In this document: positions 24,666 to 33,990 of the stretch, piece after piece
Numbering within the stretch: the first letter of the stretch is position 1
Layout: the number at the start of each line of letters is the position of its first letter
Assembly (NCBI GenBank): GCA_023665245.1
Contig: JAMPEH010000001.1
Location: 1-64,000, forward strand
Reading direction: 5' to 3'
Source of the DNA: Muribaculaceae bacterium
GTDB taxonomy: Bacteria; Pseudomonadota; Alphaproteobacteria; Rs-D84
Length of the DNA stretch: 64,000 nt
Made by a program: the position numbers and the translations under genes
Notes under the pieces: generated by a model
The model's database searches: none
Told to the model about the DNA's origin: nothing
What the model saw: only the letters and a program-made list of their open reading frames with translations

Positions 24666-26036
24666 ATGAGAAAATTTACAAAAATTACAGCATCCATCGG
24701 TCCGGCCTGTGAAGACCGCGCCACATTAACCAAAATGATATCGGCGGGCGTTAATATGTGCCGCCTGAATTTCAGCCATGATACCGGCGATGTCCAGGGT
24801 AAAAAGATTGACATGATACGTGAAATTTCACACGAATTGAACAAGCCTGTTGCGGTCTTGATTGACTTGCAGGGCCCGAAACATCGTATCGGCAATTTCA
24901 TGACCGAAGATAAATATCCATTAACCATCGGCCAGACATTTACATTTGATACCGACCCAACGCCGGGTGACGCATCGCGTGTGCAGTTGCCGGATGCAGA
25001 TGTTATGAAATCACTAAATGTTGGTGACCGCATTTTGCTGAACGATGGCAAGATTGAAATGCAGGTATCCAGTGTTGCACCGGATAAAGTCACGGCGACG
25101 GTTGTGCGTGGAAATGAAATCTGGTCACGTCGCGGCTTTAATCTGCCGGATACGGAAATTGCAACGTCTGTCCTGACGGAAAAAGACCGTGCGGATTTAG
25201 AATATGCAATTACAAAAAATCCGGACTGGGTTGCGATTTCTTTTGTGCAACGTCCCGAAGATGTATCCGAAGTCCGCGATTTCATCACACAACGCACATC
25301 ACGCCCGATAAAAATCATTGCCAAGATTGAACGTCCAAATGCGGTTGAACGTATCTCTGAAATCGCATCTGTTGCCGATGGTATCATGATTGCGCGTGGT
25401 GATTTGGCTGTGGAAGTTCCTTTTCAAGAGGTGCCCGCTATATCGCGCCGTATTATTCGCGAATGCAGAAAATTGAACAAGCCTGTTATCATGGCAACCC
25501 AGATGTTGGGCACGATGGTAAATTCTGAATTCCCAACACGTGCGGAAATTACAGACGTTGCAAACGCGGCATATCTGCGTACGGATTCAACCATGACATC
25601 CGAAGAAACAACAATCGGAATCAATCCGGTCAATGTGATTGAAACAATGACCAAGATATTGTCATATTCAGACCATGATGCGATTGAAAATCCGTTTGAT
25701 TGGTCGCGTGTTGAAAATGTACCTGAAAACGATTGGTCACGTTCTGTTGCGTCAATGGCATATCTGAACAAGGCATGTGCAATCGTTGTCTTTGCCCAAG
25801 ATACGATTGACGTCGCACCGATTTCGTGTCGCAAGCCTGATATTCCAATTATCGCCGTATGTCGTGATGAAATGATTGCAAATCAGTTATGTTTGTTGCG
25901 TGGTGTTTACCCGGTCTGCAACGAAGAACTGTTTGCAAAACGATTAGGTTTTGAATCAGCCGAGTTATTTGGCATAACGTGTGGGAAACTGGTTATCGTA
26001 GATGCAGAAAAAATCAGTCTGCGCACACTTGGATAA
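24666..26036 (+). CDS. pyk: Pyruvate kinase
   Basis: A 456-residue protein with a pyruvate kinase start (RKFTKITASIGPACE), the active-site Lys region IIAKIERPNAV, the metal-site GIMIARGDLAVEVP and the MATQML motif. It converts phosphoenolpyruvate and ADP to pyruvate and ATP. The segment usually read as GTDAVMLSGET is RTDSTMTSEETTIG here, more divergent than usual. The ATG at 24666 is preferred over a TTG six bases upstream. Confidence 0.95.
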   Translation: MRKFTKITASIGPACEDRATLTKMISAGVNMCRLNFSHDTGDVQGKKIDMIREISHELNKPVAVLIDLQGPKHRIGNFMTEDKYPLTIGQTFTFDTDPTPGDASRVQLPDADVMKSLNVGDRILLNDGKIEMQVSSVAPDKVTATVVRGNEIWSRRGFNLPDTEIATSVLTEKDRADLEYAITKNPDWVAISFVQRPEDVSEVRDFITQRTSRPIKIIAKIERPNAVERISEIASVADGIMIARGDLAVEVPFQEVPAISRRIIRECRKLNKPVIMATQMLGTMVNSEFPTRAEITDVANAAYLRTDSTMTSEETTIGINPVNVIETMTKILSYSDHDAIENPFDWSRVENVPENDWSRSVASMAYLNKACAIVVFAQDTIDVAPISCRKPDIPIIAVCRDEMIANQLCLLRGVYPVCNEELFAKRLGFESAELFGITCGKLVIVDAEKISLRTLG

Positions 26037-26040
26037 ACAC

Positions 26041-26066
26041 ATCGCCCGCATGGGCGATTTTTTTTG
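26041..26066 (+). terminator. Intrinsic terminator after pyk
   Basis: ATCGCCC / GGGCGAT with loop GCAT is followed by a long T run, immediately after the pyruvate kinase stop codon. Confidence 0.93.
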
Positions 26067-26106
26067 ATATTGACCAAAGTATCCGTTTTTTTCTACAATC
26101 AAGTTC

Positions 26107-27246
26107 ATGAGAGGATTATTCGCATTTCTATCCGTTATGACACTGGCCATGTCGGCATATGCTGCACCGTATCGGGCGGCATTGGTTGCAGATATGGATA
26201 CCGGCCAGGTTTTACTGGAAGAAAACGCCCGTGTTCAAAACTATCCGGCCAGCCTTACAAAAATCATGACATTGTATTTGACGTTTGATGCACTGGAACA
26301 CGGCCGCCTGCATTTGGATGATTATTTGATTGTGTCACAGTCTGCGGCAAATGCAGAACCTGTAAAACTGGGCCTGACCGCGGGCAGTAAAATTTCTGTT
26401 GAAGACGCGATAAAGGCTGTTGCTGTCGTCAGTGCAAATGATGTCGCGCGTGTCTTGGCTGAAAATTTAAAGGGTGGCAAAGAGGGAAACTTTGCCGGCC
26501 TGATGACAAATGTCGCAACCCAGATTGGATTAACGCAGACAAATTTTGAAAATTCGTCTGGTCTACCAAATGACGACCATATGTCGACGGCGCGTGATAT
26601 CGCATTGCTGGGGGTGGCGGTTTATCGCCATTTCCCGCAGTATTGGAAATATTTTGGGATAAAAACATGGACGTATAATGGAAAAACATACACAAACGGC
26701 AATCGTCTGTTGGGTGTCTATCCCGGATGTGATGGTATGAAAACCGGATTTACAAATAAATCAAAGTATTCATTGGTTGCAACGGCAAATCGCAATGGCC
26801 ATCATTTGATAAGCGTGGTCTTGGGCGCAGAAAACAAGGATGTGCGTGCCAATGTTGCAACAAATATGTTAAACCGTGGATTTGCAATGGTTGCAAATTT
26901 ACCTGCTGTGACACCACCCGCTGCGCCTGTTGCGTCAGCTGTACAAAATAATGCGCCAACTACAATATCGCAATCGTATCAATCGGCGACCGCCGCGGCC
27001 CAGCCGAAATCTGTCACCACCGCCACATCCGTCGGTTCCGCCGGTGTTCAGTTTGGTGCATTTTCATCACGTGATGCAGCCATGACCCAGGTGCAAAATG
27101 TCAGGGCCAAATTAGGCGCCACCGCCACAATCGAACAATCGGCGGGCCTGTATCGTGTGCGCGTAAATGGATTAAGTGAATCCGCCGCGCAAAATTTAAA
27201 ATCTGCCGCTACCAACGCCGGCATTGACAGTTATATTTTTCATTAG
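26107..27246 (+). CDS. D-alanyl-D-alanine carboxypeptidase (S11) with C-terminal SPOR domain
   Basis: A 379-residue exported protein with a signal peptide (cleavage near AYA-AP, residue 20). The penicillin-binding motifs are SLTK (Ser49-Lys52), SAN (109-111) and KTG (212-214). A Pro/Ala/Thr-rich linker (about 260-305) leads to a SPOR domain (about 305-379, VQFGAFSSRDAAMTQ) that binds denuded glycan at division sites. It trims the last D-Ala from peptidoglycan pentapeptides. The DacA/DacF type with SPOR is common in alphaproteobacteria. Confidence 0.95.
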   Translation: MRGLFAFLSVMTLAMSAYAAPYRAALVADMDTGQVLLEENARVQNYPASLTKIMTLYLTFDALEHGRLHLDDYLIVSQSAANAEPVKLGLTAGSKISVEDAIKAVAVVSANDVARVLAENLKGGKEGNFAGLMTNVATQIGLTQTNFENSSGLPNDDHMSTARDIALLGVAVYRHFPQYWKYFGIKTWTYNGKTYTNGNRLLGVYPGCDGMKTGFTNKSKYSLVATANRNGHHLISVVLGAENKDVRANVATNMLNRGFAMVANLPAVTPPAAPVASAVQNNAPTTISQSYQSATAAAQPKSVTTATSVGSAGVQFGAFSSRDAAMTQVQNVRAKLGATATIEQSAGLYRVRVNGLSESAAQNLKSAATNAGIDSYIFH

Positions 27247-27276
27247 TATTGTATATCCATAGTATTGTATATCCAT
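27245..27276 (+). repeat. Perfect 16-bp tandem repeat before recR
   Basis: AGTATTGTATATCCAT occurs twice, back to back, ending one base before the recR ATG (27278). No Shine-Dalgarno sequence is present in the repeat, so recR may be translated by another mechanism or by coupling. A variable repeat number here could change expression. Confidence 0.8.
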
Positions 27277-27277
27277 C

Positions 27278-27880
27278 ATGAATCCAAAGATTGAAAAGTT
27301 AGTAAAACAATTTGCAAAATTACCACGTGTTGGCAATCGCGCTGCCCAGCGTATAGTGTTGGCATTATTACAGGATAAAACGGGGCGTGCAGTGAATCTG
27401 GCCGCGGCATTAAATGATGCCGCCAATACGATACGACCATGTCCGCGATGCGGTGTTTTGACAGATGTTAACGGGGCTGGTTGCGAATTCTGTCGGGACG
27501 CGTCGCGCGCGAATTCACAAATATGTATTGTGCGTGATATGGCCGATGTTTGGACGTTGGAAAAGTCTGGTGTTTTTCATGGCCGTTATCATATCTTGGG
27601 GGGATTATTATCCGGTACATCTGGCATTATGCCAGATGATTTGAATATTGCAACATTGCCTGCGCGTATTATGGATGAATCTATCACAGAAATCATTTTT
27701 GCATTGCCCAATACAGTCGAAGGTAAAACAACCCAACACTATGTTATGTCTGTTATTGGTGATACAGCAACAGGTGTCACATATTCAGAACTGGCGTCCG
27801 GTGTGCCATTGGGGGGTGATTTGGATTATCTGGATGATGGAACATTGACATTGGCATTTGGGGGGCGCAAGACATTATGA
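27278..27880 (+). CDS. recR: Recombination mediator RecR
   Basis: A 200-residue protein, full length for the family: an N-terminal helix-hairpin-helix (LPRVGNRAAQRIVLALL), a C4 zinc finger (CPRCGVLTDVNGAGCEFC), then a Toprim domain (ICIVRDMADVWTLEKSG). RecR works with RecO to load RecA on gapped DNA. Its stop overlaps the rsmA ATG (ATGA). The usual partner dnaX/ybaB is not adjacent. Confidence 0.96.
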   Translation: MNPKIEKLVKQFAKLPRVGNRAAQRIVLALLQDKTGRAVNLAAALNDAANTIRPCPRCGVLTDVNGAGCEFCRDASRANSQICIVRDMADVWTLEKSGVFHGRYHILGGLLSGTSGIMPDDLNIATLPARIMDESITEIIFALPNTVEGKTTQHYVMSVIGDTATGVTYSELASGVPLGGDLDYLDDGTLTLAFGGRKTL

Positions 27881-28704
27881 CAAATGCGATTGAATCTTTG
27901 CCGCCGGTATCCGTTATGATGCGTGATGCGGGACTGGAACCCAAAAAGCAATTTGGTCAGAATTTTCTGTTTGATTTAAATTTGACCGGACGCATTGCAC
28001 GTTCTGTGCCAAATATTGAAAATATAACGGTGGTAGAGGTTGGGCCCGGCCCCGCGGGCCTGACCCGTGCGATTCTGATGGCGGGCGCACAGCGTATAAT
28101 CGCGATTGAAAAGGATAAATCAACAGAACCGATTTTGTCACGTGTGACGTCGGCATCTGATGGACGCTTAACGGTGATCTATGATGATGCATTGCGGGTA
28201 GATTTCGGTAGCCTTGGGGTATCCGAATATGCAATCTGTTCAAACCTGCCATATAATGTGGGTACAGAATTGTTAATCAGATGGCTGCAACGCATCGCGC
28301 ATGGTGAAAAAATTTTATCAATGACATTAATGTTTCAACGCGAAGTGGCCATGCGTATTACCGCGCACCCTGGTGATGAACACTATGGACGCCTGGCGGT
28401 GTTAACATCATTGATTGCAGATGCCAAGATTTTATTTGATGTTCCAAATACCGCATTTGTTCCACGGCCCAAGGTGCAAAGTGCCGTCGTACAAATAATT
28501 CCAAATGCGGAAAAAATTACGAAATTACAGAATCTGGAAAATATAGAAAAACTGACCGCGAAATTATTTGGACAACGTCGCAAAATGGTGCGTTCTATTA
28601 TGCCAAACATTGATTGGGCAAATTTTGGCCTCAACGGCACCGAACGCGCCGAGAATTTAAGCCCCGAAACCTTTGCCCAAATCGCCCAAATGATTACGAT
28701 ATAA
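27877..28704 (+). CDS. rsmA: 16S rRNA dimethyladenosine transferase
   Basis: A 275-residue protein with KKQFGQNFLFD at the start, the SAM motif VVEVGPGPAGLTRAIL, and the catalytic NLPYNVGT motif. RsmA (KsgA) dimethylates two adjacent adenines in helix 45 of 16S rRNA. It overlaps recR by four bases and so shares its transcript. A weak GC hairpin without a clear T run follows. Confidence 0.96.
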   Translation: MTNAIESLPPVSVMMRDAGLEPKKQFGQNFLFDLNLTGRIARSVPNIENITVVEVGPGPAGLTRAILMAGAQRIIAIEKDKSTEPILSRVTSASDGRLTVIYDDALRVDFGSLGVSEYAICSNLPYNVGTELLIRWLQRIAHGEKILSMTLMFQREVAMRITAHPGDEHYGRLAVLTSLIADAKILFDVPNTAFVPRPKVQSAVVQIIPNAEKITKLQNLENIEKLTAKLFGQRRKMVRSIMPNIDWANFGLNGTERAENLSPETFAQIAQMITI

Positions 28705-28751
28705 AAACCGCCCCAAAGGGGGCAGTTAATATCACGAAAAAACATACGTTT

Positions 28752-29252
28752 TTATTTTTGATTATTTGGCATGTTTTTGGACGATGCCGCAAGTCTGGCT
28801 ATGGCTAATGATGTATTCGTTGTTTGTAGCATATCCATATACATGCGTGTGTTGCGTATGTGAAAATCAGAATCTTTTTCAGAAAAAGCACGTTCAGGTT
28901 TTTGAATATTTTGTACCATATGGTGCAATTGTGAAACGGTGGTATTTGGGTATTGTGAAATTAATTTGCGTGATTGTTCTTGCAGCAAATTTCTATACGC
29001 GACAGAATCTTGTTGCAGTTCAATAATATAATTTGCGAACAAATTAGGATCTTCTTGATAAAAACGCATAACGCCTTGGATGTCTTCGATTACCAGATTT
29101 TCTGTAATTTTATATTCTGTATCTTTGGCAAGAACAGATGTTAATTTCTTGCTTTTATCATATTGGTGATATGTATACCCACCCAGCGTTGCAACAGGAA
29201 TCATGCACGCTATGGCTATACTAATCTTTGCTGTATTAAAGATATTTTTCAT
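28752..29252 (-). CDS. Hypothetical membrane-anchored protein ending in MPNNQK
   Basis: A 166-residue protein with one N-terminal hydrophobic segment (ISIAIACMIPVATLGGYTY, about residues 10-28), then a helical, Gln/Asn-rich domain and the C-terminal sequence KNMPNNQK. The same MPNNQK end closes the gene at 31669, encoded by nearly the same DNA. It is the last gene of a four-gene minus-strand cluster. No domain is recognised. Confidence 0.7.
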   Translation of the reverse strand: MKNIFNTAKISIAIACMIPVATLGGYTYHQYDKSKKLTSVLAKDTEYKITENLVIEDIQGVMRFYQEDPNLFANYIIELQQDSVAYRNLLQEQSRKLISQYPNTTVSQLHHMVQNIQKPERAFSEKDSDFHIRNTRMYMDMLQTTNTSLAIARLAASSKNMPNNQK

Positions 29253-29303
29253 TTTTAATCTTTTTTATTGTTAATGACAATATAGTACACAAAAATGATT
29301 TTG

Positions 29304-30626
29304 TCAATATTGATTACAAATATCATCAAATTCCATTTTATATTCTACGCCATCAAAATCGCATATTACATAATCTTGTGTGCCGGGTGTCTTGTTGCAC
29401 TTGGTCTTGGACGGATAACAAACCATTTTGCTCCATCTTTTCAAAGATTTTGCGTATTGTAAAACCAATGATATAGCTTCTTGTTTAGTTTTTGTTTGTG
29501 TCTTTGAAAAATGGCTTATAATTTGTTGGTATTCGCGACCAAATTGATTTGCGCGAACAAAATGATCTGCTTCTTTTGCACCTTGTTCTTCTGCATCACT
29601 ATTGTCGGATTTTTGCAGCAAGTTAATAGCCGCAGTTGAAAGTGATTTTGGTACTAGAGATTCCTCTTGTGTCATTCCAATAAGGAAATGGCCCAGCCAT
29701 TCTAAATTTACAACCTTGTTTTGGAACAAGAAACCATTTGTATGTGCATCAGTTTCTGTTTGGTCTTGTTCTTTGTATTTGCTCAAAAATTGTCTTTTGA
29801 TATCATACCGACCACTGTGCATAACAACTGGGGTTGCAGTTTTTAATACGGGTATTAGCGGTATTAATTGTGCCCACCATTTCTCTCGTGTATTTGCAGG
29901 TAGTCCGGCAGACGCAGTAGACAGTGCATAGACTACCGGGATACCACGATCCCAACTATCATATTCATTATATAACCATTTTGATAAATCCGTGTTCAGA
30001 TAGATATAGCTTTTGTTAAATACGCCGCGGGCTTTATTAGAGTTTGTTATATTTGCAAACATATCCAGTGTATATGTATTGTATTGTAATGAATTTGCAC
30101 GTTTCCAATCTTTATTAATTAAATATATTTTTCCGGGTTTCCCGTATGATTTAGAATCCGCCCCCAGTACTACATTTTGAACCTTGTAAACACCACCTTT
30201 GGGTGTTTGGGTTATATATGTTCCAACAGAAGTAAAATTGGTCGCAATTTTATTTTGGTTTTCTATCAGTTCTTTTATAAACAAATCGCAAATTCCGACT
30301 GCGGGTGCTGCATTTTGATTGGGTATGCATGGGCCGTCTTTTGTTTTTCTGTAACCTTCTCTGATTAGATGGTTATTTACACATTGGCGTCGAACGTCAT
30401 TGATAGATGAATACGGGTGGCTCTTTAAATAGTCCGATATGCGCAACAGTTCAGACAGTGTGACTGGGCAATATGGTTTGTAAATTTTGTCTATGGTATC
30501 GCCGACTGCTGACAGGCTCCAATAATATTTTTGGTTTATTTTATCTGGATTAATTGCTGCGCATGCGTCAAAGACAACGGTTTGAATCAATAATATAATC
30601 AGAAAAGTTGATTTAAACAGGCGCAT
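29304..30626 (-). CDS. Hypothetical exported protein, 440 residues
   Basis: A signal peptide (FKSTFLIILLIQTVVFDACAA) is followed by a mostly soluble mature part with several Cys (CPVTL, RRQCVNN, CIPN, GICDLF; C-terminal CYPSKTKC and CDFDG), probably disulfide-bonded in the periplasm. ATG 30626 follows AAAAGGATTTGTAAA and lies one base after the upstream gene, indicating coupling. The function and family are not recognised. An in-frame upstream ATG would lie inside the previous gene and spoil the signal peptide. Confidence 0.75.
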   Translation of the reverse strand: MRLFKSTFLIILLIQTVVFDACAAINPDKINQKYYWSLSAVGDTIDKIYKPYCPVTLSELLRISDYLKSHPYSSINDVRRQCVNNHLIREGYRKTKDGPCIPNQNAAPAVGICDLFIKELIENQNKIATNFTSVGTYITQTPKGGVYKVQNVVLGADSKSYGKPGKIYLINKDWKRANSLQYNTYTLDMFANITNSNKARGVFNKSYIYLNTDLSKWLYNEYDSWDRGIPVVYALSTASAGLPANTREKWWAQLIPLIPVLKTATPVVMHSGRYDIKRQFLSKYKEQDQTETDAHTNGFLFQNKVVNLEWLGHFLIGMTQEESLVPKSLSTAAINLLQKSDNSDAEEQGAKEADHFVRANQFGREYQQIISHFSKTQTKTKQEAISLVLQYAKSLKRWSKMVCYPSKTKCNKTPGTQDYVICDFDGVEYKMEFDDICNQY

Positions 30627-30627
30627 T

Positions 30628-31602
30628 TTACAAATCCTTTTCGCATTCTTTGGCAACAGTTAATGCTTTTTTTATCGCGCTAATTTGCGTCGCATTAAAT
30701 ATTGTGGCAATACCACTGGTGACAGTTGTACCACCTGCCATAATATTTGCTGTGTTATTCAGGTTCTTTTCTTTTGATTTGCCAGATTCTGTATTGTTGT
30801 TGCGTATGCCGTCACTGTTTGCCATTGCGCTGGTTATTGTGCCTGTTAATCCCATTGCTGCGCCAACCGCACTGGAAATTGTTGCGCCTGTGGCCTTGGT
30901 ATTTATTGAAGATATGTCAACGTATTGCCATTGACCACAATTTGCCTCTATTTGTTCTGCGTGGTCTAATTGTGCCGAATCTGCATTTGCGTCCAGGCGT
31001 GCCTGCATACGAACATTATGTAATATTTTGACTGATGCAATACAGTTGTTTATTTGTGATTGCAAATCACCATTTACCCGATTGGTTCCTGCGATAACTG
31101 CACCGGTAATATCTGTTGCGGTGGCGGTTGCTAGTGTTCCTGTGCGAATATTTCCCAATTGCTTTGATTTGGCAACTGTCTGATCTAATTGTTGCTGTTT
31201 TGATTCTAGTATTGCAAGAGATTCATTATTTGGTTGCGAATTGTCTGTGGTGTTATCAGCCAGTAATAAATTTAATTCATCGTCTGATATATCTATATAG
31301 TCTGGCCAGATTCCTTGTTCTTCTTGCAGGCGTTGCAAGTCCGCAATTTCTTGTTCTAATTTTTCTATATCTTTATCAACATTGTTTTTTGCAATACCGG
31401 TTCCTAGTGCCACGCCACCAGCCACCGTGCCAACGCTAGTTATGGCAGTATTTATCCCCGCCATTGTACTTAGATGATTTATATTGTCAGATATACCACT
31501 GCAAGCGGTTTGAACATTGTTAATTGCAATTGATAATTCTGCGGTATCGGCAATTGCATTACTGGATATTAATAATATTGTGAAGACAAAAGCATATCGC
31601 AT
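30628..31602 (-). CDS. Hypothetical exported protein with glycine-zipper-like segments
   Basis: A 324-residue protein with a signal peptide (AFVFTILLISSNAIA). It has at least three Gly/Ala/Thr-rich amphipathic or membrane-like stretches (SVGTVAGGVALGTGIAK, ATISSAVGAAMGLTGTIT, IMAGGTTVTSGIATIF), separated by acidic coiled-coil regions (VDKDIEKLEQEIADLQRLQ). Such patterns occur in membrane-inserting or self-assembling proteins. No family is recognised. It is tightly coupled to the next gene. Confidence 0.72.
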   Translation of the reverse strand: MRYAFVFTILLISSNAIADTAELSIAINNVQTACSGISDNINHLSTMAGINTAITSVGTVAGGVALGTGIAKNNVDKDIEKLEQEIADLQRLQEEQGIWPDYIDISDDELNLLLADNTTDNSQPNNESLAILESKQQQLDQTVAKSKQLGNIRTGTLATATATDITGAVIAGTNRVNGDLQSQINNCIASVKILHNVRMQARLDANADSAQLDHAEQIEANCGQWQYVDISSINTKATGATISSAVGAAMGLTGTITSAMANSDGIRNNNTESGKSKEKNLNNTANIMAGGTTVTSGIATIFNATQISAIKKALTVAKECEKDL

Positions 31603-31668
31603 ATATGTTTCTCTATTTATTGTAAAAGCGTATGCTTTTATCTTTACAAAAGTGATCTCAACAGTACT

Positions 31669-32073
31669 TTATTTCTGATTATTTGGCATGTATTGTGCCA
31701 GTTGCAATACCAGATTTTGTGGTGATGTTTTACCGCCTTCCATCTTTATTGCACGCATGCTGACCAGTAATGGGTGTTTTGCAGCTGTCTCTGTCGGCAG
31801 AAAAAATACATCGCTATTAGAATTGTTGTCTTGTTCCCATTGGCCAGAAATTCCATTGCGTGCCAAGATTTCTTGAACTTTGGCTTTACTGCCTTTTTTT
31901 ATATCGATATGTGTATATGTCCCACCACCTAATTGTTTACTGTGTCCGACATCCCATGATAATAATTCACAATGTTCTGCCAATGTCACCAAATCAATGG
32001 CGGTTTGAAACGGTTTTACTTTATCTACGTGTGCCTTATATTCTGTATCACTTACAACTTTTACATTTGTCAT
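31669..32073 (-). CDS. Hypothetical cytosolic protein ending in MPNNQK
   Basis: A 134-residue protein without signal peptide, first in the minus-strand cluster. It is of mixed alpha/beta character (GGGTYTHIDIKKGSKAKVQEIL) and ends QLAQYMPNNQK. It shares its last six residues with the product of the fourth gene (28752) although the rest is unrelated. It could be a substrate or partner of the exported proteins downstream, but no function can be assigned. Confidence 0.65.
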   Translation of the reverse strand: MTNVKVVSDTEYKAHVDKVKPFQTAIDLVTLAEHCELLSWDVGHSKQLGGGTYTHIDIKKGSKAKVQEILARNGISGQWEQDNNSNSDVFFLPTETAAKHPLLVSMRAIKMEGGKTSPQNLVLQLAQYMPNNQK

Positions 32074-32209
32074 TTTGTAACCTTTTGTCTATATTTTTAT
32101 ATATTCATGTTATCACAAATTTTGATATTGTCATATAAAAATATTTAATGACATAATATTTCACTTTTTATATAATATCCCTGATAGGGATAAACTGGGG
32201 GGAAGAGAG

Positions 32210-33931
32210 ATGTCTATATCCGTTTTAATATTTTTTGCAATAATGTTTATTTTAGCGTTCGCCCTGCGCGCGGCAAAAATTGGTGTTTTGGTTGCGTTCC
32301 TGCTGGCGGGGATTTTGTCTGGGCCGTACGGATTAAACCTGTTTGAATTAAATGAAACATGGCGTTTCTTGGGTGACCTGGGCATTTTGTTCCTGTGGTT
32401 CACAATCGGTTTGGAAATCAATATGAAACGCCTGTGGCACATGCGTCGCACGATATTTGGATTTGGTGCGGCCCAGGTTCTGATGGTGGCCGTAATGTTG
32501 TTCCCGTTCTTGTTCGGTATGCAGGTTTGGTCAATTATGGGTTGCGTGATGGTTGCACTGATTCTGGCCATGTCCAGTACGTCTGAAGATTTGCAATTAT
32601 TAACAGACCGGAATCAGTTAAATACAAATATGGGACGTCAGACATTTTCAATTTTATTATTCCAAGATTTATTGTCGATTCCACTGTTGGCAATGTTGCC
32701 GATATTTGCCGGTCGTACATTTAATCTGGGGGCGACGGTAATAGATGTGACAATTATTTCCGTATTGTTGGTATTGGGTGTTGTTGTCGTAGGTCGATTT
32801 ATCTTGAACCCATTGTTTAAATTAGTATGCCGTTTAAAATCCAAAGAAATATTTTTATTGGCGGTATTGCTGAATATTATTATATGGGCCGTGGTGCTGG
32901 ATGCGCTGGGGCTGCCTGCGGGATTGGGGGCATTTTTGGCCGGTATGTTGATGAGTGAGACTATCTATCGTCATCAGGTTGATGCCCAGGTCAGTCCGTA
33001 TGCAATGTTATTCTTGTCTTTCTTTTTTATTGCACTGGGGATGGGATTAAATCTGCCGGTATTGCTGGATAAATGGTACATCATTTTGGGTGGGTTATTT
33101 ATGCTGGTATCTATCAAGTTCACAGCAATGTTTATGGTCGCACGTGTGCGTCATGTATCGCCACCAGATTCTGCAATGATTGCATTAATCTTGGCCCAGG
33201 GCGGTGAATTTGCACTGCTGATGTTCCAGACGATGAAGCAATCTGGCATAAACGCAATTCCGCCATTACACCAAGAAATTTTGACTGCGATAATTATACT
33301 GTCAATAATGCTGACACCGGTATTGTTGGCAATATATGACTGGTTAAGTCGTACCGGGCGTATATTCGGCCAGTTTCATCCAACAAAACTAGATAAAAGT
33401 GTTATTGAAGAGGCGCCAACAGTTGTTATATGTGGTTTTGGTCGTGTTGGTCAAATTGTTGCACAAATGTTGCAGCATCAGGGTATATCGTATGTTGCGC
33501 TGGATATGAGTGTTAATGCCGTCATGATGGGGCGTGAACATGGATATAATGTCGTCTATGGTGATGCAACAAATTCAGATGTCCTGCGTGATTTAGGCCT
33601 GCAGCCACGCAAGACGCGTGCAGTTGTTGTTGCATTAGATAATGCAACGCGTGCACGCAAGACGATACTAAGTGTTCGTGAAATTGCCCCGCGCGTTCGT
33701 ATATTTGCACGTGCACGCAATCTGGCGGATTCCAAGGCTTTGATAAAAGAGGGTGCATTTGCTGCATTGCCAGAAACCATAGAATCATCGTTCTTTATGG
33801 CATACGGTGTGCTGGAACATCTGGGTGTGGATGAAAACAAGATTGACACAATGTTGGCCCAAATGCGTGCTGATAACTATGCGGGCGTCAGCCAAAGTCC
33901 AACAGAAAATCAGCAATATATTACCGAATAA
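32210..33931 (+). CDS. KefB/KefC-type monovalent cation:proton antiporter
   Basis: A 573-residue protein with about 12 TM helices of the CPA2 family (TIGLEINMKRLW, SSTSEDLQLLTD, AVVLDALGLPAGLGAFLAGM) and, from about residue 404, a TrkA-N/RCK nucleotide-binding domain (VVICGFGRVGQIVAQML, Rossmann GxGxxG). It is expected to export K+ in exchange for H+ under control of a bound nucleotide. It lacks a long C-terminal extension. The start follows GGGGGGAAGAGAG. Confidence 0.93.
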   Translation: MSISVLIFFAIMFILAFALRAAKIGVLVAFLLAGILSGPYGLNLFELNETWRFLGDLGILFLWFTIGLEINMKRLWHMRRTIFGFGAAQVLMVAVMLFPFLFGMQVWSIMGCVMVALILAMSSTSEDLQLLTDRNQLNTNMGRQTFSILLFQDLLSIPLLAMLPIFAGRTFNLGATVIDVTIISVLLVLGVVVVGRFILNPLFKLVCRLKSKEIFLLAVLLNIIIWAVVLDALGLPAGLGAFLAGMLMSETIYRHQVDAQVSPYAMLFLSFFFIALGMGLNLPVLLDKWYIILGGLFMLVSIKFTAMFMVARVRHVSPPDSAMIALILAQGGEFALLMFQTMKQSGINAIPPLHQEILTAIIILSIMLTPVLLAIYDWLSRTGRIFGQFHPTKLDKSVIEEAPTVVICGFGRVGQIVAQMLQHQGISYVALDMSVNAVMMGREHGYNVVYGDATNSDVLRDLGLQPRKTRAVVVALDNATRARKTILSVREIAPRVRIFARARNLADSKALIKEGAFAALPETIESSFFMAYGVLEHLGVDENKIDTMLAQMRADNYAGVSQSPTENQQYITE

Positions 33932-33935
33932 AACT

Positions 33936-33960
33936 ATCCCCGCGCATGCGGGGATTTTTA
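33936..33960 (+). terminator. Intrinsic terminator after the antiporter gene
   Basis: ATCCCCGC / GCGGGGAT with loop GCAT plus TTTTTA, four bases after the stop codon. Confidence 0.93.
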
Positions 33961-33990
33961 TAGATTTTTGCGATATTTTATCTTATAATA

